In this document: piece after piece, positions 3,946-8,397 of the stretch
How positions within the stretch are numbered: the stretch's first letter is position 1
Layout of the letters: each line of letters opens with the position of its first letter
Origin: an uncultured Clostridium sp.
GTDB taxonomy: Bacteria > Bacillota > Clostridia > Oscillospirales > Acutalibacteraceae
Assembly: GCA_934717555.1 (NCBI GenBank)
Contig: CAKUYY010000058.1
Coordinates: 1 to 8,397 of the forward strand
DNA: 8,397 nucleotides
Direction: 5' to 3'
Made by a program: the position numbers and the translations under genes
The notes under the pieces: generated by a model
Told to the model about the DNA's origin: nothing
The model's database searches: none
What the model saw: only the letters and a program-made list of their open reading frames with translations

Positions 3946-6579
3946 ATGGATAAAAAAGAGCTCAATCCGCAAGAGGCAACTGTCAATACCGGCATTGTCG
4001 ATAACGTGGATGCACTGATCGCCAAAATGGAAGAAGTTCGCGAGGCTCAGAGAATTTTTGCTACCTATACACAAGAGCAGGTAGATAAGATCTTCTTTGC
4101 CGCTGCGGTTGCCGCCAATCAGCAGAGAATTCCGCTGGCTAAAATGGCCGTTGCAGAAACTGGTATGGGTGTTGTAGAAGATAAGGTTATCAAAAACCAT
4201 TATGCTTCTGAATACATCTATAATAAGTATAAGGATACCCAAACTTGTGGCGTATTAGAAAACGATCCGTCCGCTGGTACCATGAAAGTAGCGGAGCCGA
4301 TCGGTGTGGTTGCCGCTGTTATTCCTACCACCAACCCCACTTCTACTGCAATTTTTAAAACTTTGATTTCTTTGAAGACCAGAAATGGTATCATCATTAG
4401 CCCCCATCCCCGTGCCAAGAAGTGCACCATTGAGGCCGCTAAGGTAGTTCTGGATGCTGCGGTTGCTGCTGGTGCCCCGAAGAACATTATTGCGTGGATT
4501 GATGTTCCTTCCCTGGAGCTCACCAATGAAGTTATGAGAAGCGCAGATATCATTCTGGCCACTGGTGGACCCGGCATGGTAAAAGCTGCTTATTCTTCTG
4601 GGAAGCCGGCTGTTGGCGTAGGCGCTGGTAATACTCCCGCTATTATCGACGATACTGCTGATGTTAAGATGGCGGTTAACTCTATTATTCATTCTAAGAC
4701 TTTTGATAATGGCATGATCTGCGCTTCTGAGCAGTCTGTCATCATTGTAGATAAAGTATACGAGCAGGCAAAGAAAGAGTTTGCAGACAGAGGCTGCTAC
4801 CTGCTGAATCCGGAAGAGACCGAAAAGGTAAGAAAGACCATCCTGATCAATGGCGCTTTGAATGCCAAGATTGTTGGTCAGTCTGCCCACACTATCGCGA
4901 ATCTGGCGGGTGTAAAAACTCCGGAAGATGCAAAGATTCTGATTGGTCAGGTAGAAAGCGTAGAACTGGAAGAAGAGTTTGCTCATGAAAAACTTTCTCC
5001 GGTACTGGCTATGTATCGTGCAAAAGATTTTGATGACGCTGTTGCCAAGGCGGAACGCTTGGTAGCTGACGGTGGTTACGGCCATACTTCTTCCCTGTAT
5101 GTGGACGCTGTCAACCATAGAGAGAAGATTGACAAGTTTGCCGCTGCCATGAAGACCTGCCGCATTTTGGTTAATACTCCTTCTTCTCAGGGCGGTATTG
5201 GTGACCTGTACAACTTCAAGCTGAATCCCTCCCTCACTTTGGGCTGCGGTTCCTGGGGCGGTAACTCTGTCTCTGAGAACGTTGGCGTAAAACATCTGTT
5301 GAACATCAAGACAGTAGCCGAGAGGAGAGAAAACATGTTGTGGTTTAGAGCGCCTGAGAAGGTGTATTTCAAGAAGGGCTGCCTGCCGGTTGCTCTGGCT
5401 GAACTCAAGAATGTCATGAATAAAAAGAAGGTCTTTATCGTAACCGACTCCTTCCTGTATAAGAACGGTTACACCAAGGCCATTACTGATAAACTGGATG
5501 AAATGGGTATTGTCCATACCACTTTCTTTGATGTAGCTCCGGACCCGACTTTGGCTTGCGCAAAAGAAGGCGCTGCTGCTATGAAGGCCTTTGAGCCTGA
5601 TTGCATCATCGCTATCGGCGGTGGTTCCGCTATGGACGCCGGCAAGATCATGTGGGTTATGTATGAGCATCCGGAAGTAGACTTCATGGATATGGCCATG
5701 AGATTTATGGATATCCGTAAGAGAGTTTATACCTTCCCGCACATGGGTGATAAGGCTTATTTCATCGCTGTTCCGACTTCTGCCGGTACTGGTTCTGAGG
5801 TAACTCCTTTTGCTGTTATCACCGATGAGACCACAGGCGTAAAATATCCGCTGGCCGACTATGAGCTGGTGCCTACGATGGCGATCATCGATGCGGATCT
5901 GATGAGGAAGGCTCCTACGGGTCTGACCTCTGCTTCTGGTATTGACGCTTTGACCCATGCCCTGGAGGCTTATGCTTCTATGATGGCTACCGGCTACACC
6001 GATGGTTTGGCTCTGCAGGCGATCAAGAGCATCTTTGAATATCTGCCCCGCGCTTATGACAACGGTGCCAACGATCCGGTTGCCAGGGAGAAAATGGCAG
6101 AGGCTTCCACTATGGCTGGTATGGCATTTGCCAACGCCTTCCTGGGTGTATGCCACTCCATGGCGCATAAGTTGGGAGCTTTCCATCACCTGCCTCATGG
6201 TGTTGCCAATGCTCTGTTGATCACTGAAGTAATGCGCTTTAATGCGGATTCCACCCCCAGAAAGATGGGTACTTTCCCGCAGTATCAGTATCCGCATACC
6301 CTGGAAAGATATGTAGAGTGCGCAGAGTTTGTAGGCATCAAGGGCAAGACCAAGGAAGAGAAATTTGAAAACTTCCTGGCTGCTATTGAAGAGCTCAAGG
6401 CTAAAGTTGGTATCAAGAAGACCATTAAAGATTACGGCGTAGACGAGAAGTATTTCCTGGATACTCTGGATGACATGGTGGAGAAAGCATTCGATGACCA
6501 GTGCACCGGTGCGAACCCCAGATATCCGTTGATGAGTGAAATCAAGGAAATGTTCCTGAAAGCTTACTACGGTAAATAA
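3946..6579 (+). CDS. adhE: Bifunctional acetaldehyde-CoA dehydrogenase/iron-dependent alcohol dehydrogenase
   Basis: AdhE reduces acetyl-CoA to acetaldehyde and then to ethanol, oxidising two NADH; in known members it forms cytosolic filaments (spirosomes). At 877 residues this is full length. The N-terminal aldehyde dehydrogenase domain (about 15-450) has the catalytic loop FDNGMICASEQ with Cys259. A linker (about 450-470) leads to the Fe-type alcohol dehydrogenase domain (about 470-877), with NAD-binding GGGSAMDAGK (558-567) and iron ligands Asp667 and His671 (GIDALTHALE), His737 (CHSMAH) and His751 (LPHG), equivalent to Asp653, His657, His723 and His737 of E. coli AdhE. The ATG at 3946 lies 9 nt after GGAGGT (3932-3937); an in-frame TTG at 3940 is too close to that site. 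Many codons end in T or C and lack rare codons, as in highly expressed genes. The gene has its own Rex-type operator promoter and a strong terminator, so it is monocistronic. Confidence 0.98.
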   Translation: MDKKELNPQEATVNTGIVDNVDALIAKMEEVREAQRIFATYTQEQVDKIFFAAAVAANQQRIPLAKMAVAETGMGVVEDKVIKNHYASEYIYNKYKDTQTCGVLENDPSAGTMKVAEPIGVVAAVIPTTNPTSTAIFKTLISLKTRNGIIISPHPRAKKCTIEAAKVVLDAAVAAGAPKNIIAWIDVPSLELTNEVMRSADIILATGGPGMVKAAYSSGKPAVGVGAGNTPAIIDDTADVKMAVNSIIHSKTFDNGMICASEQSVIIVDKVYEQAKKEFADRGCYLLNPEETEKVRKTILINGALNAKIVGQSAHTIANLAGVKTPEDAKILIGQVESVELEEEFAHEKLSPVLAMYRAKDFDDAVAKAERLVADGGYGHTSSLYVDAVNHREKIDKFAAAMKTCRILVNTPSSQGGIGDLYNFKLNPSLTLGCGSWGGNSVSENVGVKHLLNIKTVAERRENMLWFRAPEKVYFKKGCLPVALAELKNVMNKKKVFIVTDSFLYKNGYTKAITDKLDEMGIVHTTFFDVAPDPTLACAKEGAAAMKAFEPDCIIAIGGGSAMDAGKIMWVMYEHPEVDFMDMAMRFMDIRKRVYTFPHMGDKAYFIAVPTSAGTGSEVTPFAVITDETTGVKYPLADYELVPTMAIIDADLMRKAPTGLTSASGIDALTHALEAYASMMATGYTDGLALQAIKSIFEYLPRAYDNGANDPVAREKMAEASTMAGMAFANAFLGVCHSMAHKLGAFHHLPHGVANALLITEVMRFNADSTPRKMGTFPQYQYPHTLERYVECAEFVGIKGKTKEEKFENFLAAIEELKAKVGIKKTIKDYGVDEKYFLDTLDDMVEKAFDDQCTGANPRYPLMSEIKEMFLKAYYGK

Positions 6580-6593
6580 TTGCTGATTTTATG

Positions 6594-6637
6594 AAAAGAT
6601 CCCGCAGGATGGCGTAGGTCCCCTGCGGGATCTTTTT
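6594..6637. terminator. Bidirectional rho-independent terminator between adhE and feoB
   Basis: The arms AAAAGATCCCGCAGG (6594-6608) and CCTGCGGGATCTTTT (6622-6636) form a perfect 15-bp stem with a GC-rich core and a 13-nt loop. The plus strand ends in TTTTT (6633-6637), 14 nt after the adhE stop. On the minus strand the stem is followed by CTTTTC, so it can also stop transcripts of the convergent feoB gene, about 50 nt past that stop. Confidence 0.93.
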
Positions 6638-6684
6638 GTAATGAAATCCAAAAAGAGAAAAGTTAAAAAAAGTACTGGTTAAAA

Positions 6685-8397
6685 TTAAACGAGACCGCAG
6701 ATACGCGCTAGTGTGGTAATCAGGAAACAGACAACGATACCCGATAATGTAGGTAAGAGGAACGCCAATGCTGTCCATTTGATACTTTTGGTTTCTTTGT
6801 AGATCGTCCAGCAAGTAGTTCCACAGGGGAAATGCAGCAGAGAAAATAACATTGTACACACAGCAGTCAACCAAGTCCACCCATGGTTGACAAGTAAAAG
6901 ACGAAGCTGTTCCAGACTATCAAAATCCATGATGCTGCCGGAACACAGATAGCTCATAATAATGATTGGCATCACGATCTCATTGGCGGGGAATCCCAGA
7001 ATAAAAGCCATTAAAATCACGCCATCTAGTCCGATGGTTCGCGCGAAGGGATCTAAAAAAGAGGTACAATAGGATAACAAACTGGTATCGCCCACCATTA
7101 CATTAGCAAGAATCCATATGACTAGACCAGCGGGAGCGGCAACAGCGGCGGCCCTGCCTAGAACAAATAGTGTACGGTCAAAAATTGAGCGAACAATGAC
7201 CTTACCCACCTGCGGACGCCGATAAGGGGGAAGTTCCAAAGCAAAGGAAGAAGGAATCCCTTTGAGTACAGTTTTAGAAAGAAGTTTTGAGGTGAACAGG
7301 GTCATACAGACACCAAAAATAATGATGCCAGTTAACATCAGAGTGGATAAGGCCGATTGCAGTGGCAAAGCGGCTACTCCTGCGAAAAACATGGTGATAA
7401 TGGCGATTAAGGTGGGAAAACGGCCGTTACATGGTACAAAATTATTGGTCAGGATAGCGATTAACCGTTCCCGGGGAGAGTCAATGATGCGGCATCCAAT
7501 CACTCCGCAAGCATTACAGCCGAAGCCCATACACATCGTTAAGGATTGTTTCCCGTGGGCATTGGCTTTTTTAAAAAATTTATCCATATTAAACGCCACT
7601 CGGGGCAGATAGCCGGAATCCTCTAATAGGGTAAACAAAGGAAAAAAGATGGCCATAGGGGGAAGCATGACAGAAATTACCCATGCTAATGTGCGGTAAA
7701 CCCCCATTACCAGCATGTTGGTCAACCATTCTGGAGCATGGATCCAATGGAAAAATAGAATCAACTGATCCTGGAACCCAAAAAAGAGACGAGATAGAAG
7801 TTCCGAAGGATAATTGGCCCCTTCTATTGTCAGCCAGAAAATAAATCCCAATAAGAGAATCATAATGGGAATCCCGGTTACTTTGGAAGTAAGCCATTTA
7901 TCTATCACGCGATCTCGATGGTTATATGACTTATTTTCTAAGTATACACAATGCTGGAAAATATCCTCGCTTTTTCCCACAATGCTGGATACCACCTCAT
8001 CCCGAATTTTTTCATCGCTCCAGCAGGATTGGCGCAACAGGTCTTTTGCTTCCTGGTATTTTTCAGCGACTTCAGGAACGTCTAACAGGGAAATTCCTAA
8101 ATAATTGGAAAGAGAACGAAAGAGAGTATCGTCCCAGTCTAGTAATTTCAAGGAAACCCAGCGTTCGTTTAATGGTTTCGTCAGGGCCTGTTTTACAGCA
8201 GGCTGTAAAATTGAGACGGCTTTTTCTAAGAGTTCCGGATAAACAACCTGTTTGGGAGTGGTTTTTCTCCGATCAAAGGAGACAGCTTCCACGGAATCCA
8301 TCAGTTCTTCCAGCCCGGTTCCGGAGCGGGCACTGGTACAAACTACTGGAATTCCCAGAAGAAAAGAAAGCTCTTGTAAGTCAATAAGAATCTTCTT
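6685..8397 (-). CDS. feoB: Ferrous iron transport protein B (N-terminal part outside window)
   Basis: FeoB moves Fe2+ across the cytoplasmic membrane and couples an N-terminal GTPase domain to a polytopic permease. The frame is open to the right edge; an ATG at 8301 is internal because upstream codons read PVVCTSARSGTGLEEL, the G5 (SA) motif and end of the G domain. About 570 residues are visible; G1-G4 lie outside. Counting from the edge, a soluble helical region spans about 33-170, followed by the membrane domain. It contains the gate motif MGFGCNACGVIGC (290-302), a second motif with RERL and FVPCNGRFP (309-328), GFPANE (468-473) and HFPCGTTCW (522-530). The permease is unusually Cys-rich around the gates. 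The stop (TAA, 6685-6687) is convergent with adhE across a shared terminator. No feoA or feoC is seen downstream; feoA may lie upstream, outside the window. Identity is firm. Confidence 0.95.
   Translation of the reverse strand, partial: KKILIDLQELSFLLGIPVVCTSARSGTGLEELMDSVEAVSFDRRKTTPKQVVYPELLEKAVSILQPAVKQALTKPLNERWVSLKLLDWDDTLFRSLSNYLGISLLDVPEVAEKYQEAKDLLRQSCWSDEKIRDEVVSSIVGKSEDIFQHCVYLENKSYNHRDRVIDKWLTSKVTGIPIMILLLGFIFWLTIEGANYPSELLSRLFFGFQDQLILFFHWIHAPEWLTNMLVMGVYRTLAWVISVMLPPMAIFFPLFTLLEDSGYLPRVAFNMDKFFKKANAHGKQSLTMCMGFGCNACGVIGCRIIDSPRERLIAILTNNFVPCNGRFPTLIAIITMFFAGVAALPLQSALSTLMLTGIIIFGVCMTLFTSKLLSKTVLKGIPSSFALELPPYRRPQVGKVIVRSIFDRTLFVLGRAAAVAAPAGLVIWILANVMVGDTSLLSYCTSFLDPFARTIGLDGVILMAFILGFPANEIVMPIIIMSYLCSGSIMDFDSLEQLRLLLVNHGWTWLTAVCTMLFSLLHFPCGTTCWTIYKETKSIKWTALAFLLPTLSGIVVCFLITTLARICGLV

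Noticed and set aside
4255..6297. A 680-codon open frame on the minus strand inside adhE
   Set aside because: It is fully antisense to the conserved AdhE coding sequence. The product is low in recognisable motifs, rich in Ser/Arg/His/Asn as expected for a complementary-frame shadow, and has no ribosome binding site. Its length reflects the strong codon bias of adhE.
7262..8387. Several plus-strand frames of 96-153 codons across feoB
   Set aside because: They are antisense to conserved FeoB membrane motifs, and their products show no domain logic.

Overview
The window looks like chromosomal DNA of a fermentative, anaerobic member of the Clostridia (Bacillota), perhaps a gut Oscillospirales or Lachnospirales species. 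The reasons are strong AGGAGG-type ribosome binding sites, consensus sigma-A promoters, AT-rich intergenic spacers between genes of moderate GC, a full-length fused AdhE preceded by a clostridial-type Rex operator, and a ferrous-iron FeoB transporter. The genus cannot be fixed from sequence reading alone.

Layout. Positions 3-617 hold the 3' part of a sugar phosphate isomerase/epimerase-type TIM-barrel gene. It is followed after 24 nt by a complete Gfo/Idh/MocA NAD(P)-dependent oxidoreductase (642-1694), so the two form the end of a sugar, polyol or glycoside catabolic operon, closed by two tandem terminator-like hairpins (1774-1815 and 1873-1931). A small uncharacterised membrane protein lies on the minus strand (1995-2387) with its own strong Shine-Dalgarno sequence. 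It is divergent from a 251-residue aminoglycoside-phosphotransferase/choline-kinase-like protein (2722-3477). The upstream spacer carries a palindrome and a promoter for each direction.

Between the kinase-like gene and adhE is a 468-nt gene-free stretch. Its first half (3522-3702) is dense with perfect inverted repeats: a 9-bp hairpin, then a 15-bp outer stem (extendable to 20 bp) enclosing a 6-bp hairpin with a CCCC loop and a 15-bp inner hairpin, ending in a T tract. It is the least explained element here and may be a small RNA, a structured 3' UTR or a mobile miniature repeat. Its second half is A-rich and leads into a perfect-consensus sigma-A promoter (TTGACA-17-TATAAT) with a near-perfect Rex operator at the predicted transcription start. 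The gene it serves, adhE (3946-6579), encodes the bifunctional acetaldehyde-CoA/alcohol dehydrogenase that regenerates NAD+ during fermentation. adhE converges on the minus-strand feoB gene (6685-8397, 5' end outside the window), and a strong bidirectional terminator separates them.

How the genes relate: the first pair probably feeds carbon into central metabolism, AdhE disposes of the reducing equivalents as ethanol under NADH/NAD+ control by Rex, and FeoB imports the Fe2+ that the AdhE alcohol dehydrogenase domain needs. The AdhE-FeoB adjacency may be coincidental. The most notable points are the structured element at 3522-3702, an Asp-to-Asn change at the catalytic position of the kinase-like protein, the Rex operator, and the orphan membrane protein. 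I saw no complete new multi-gene system.
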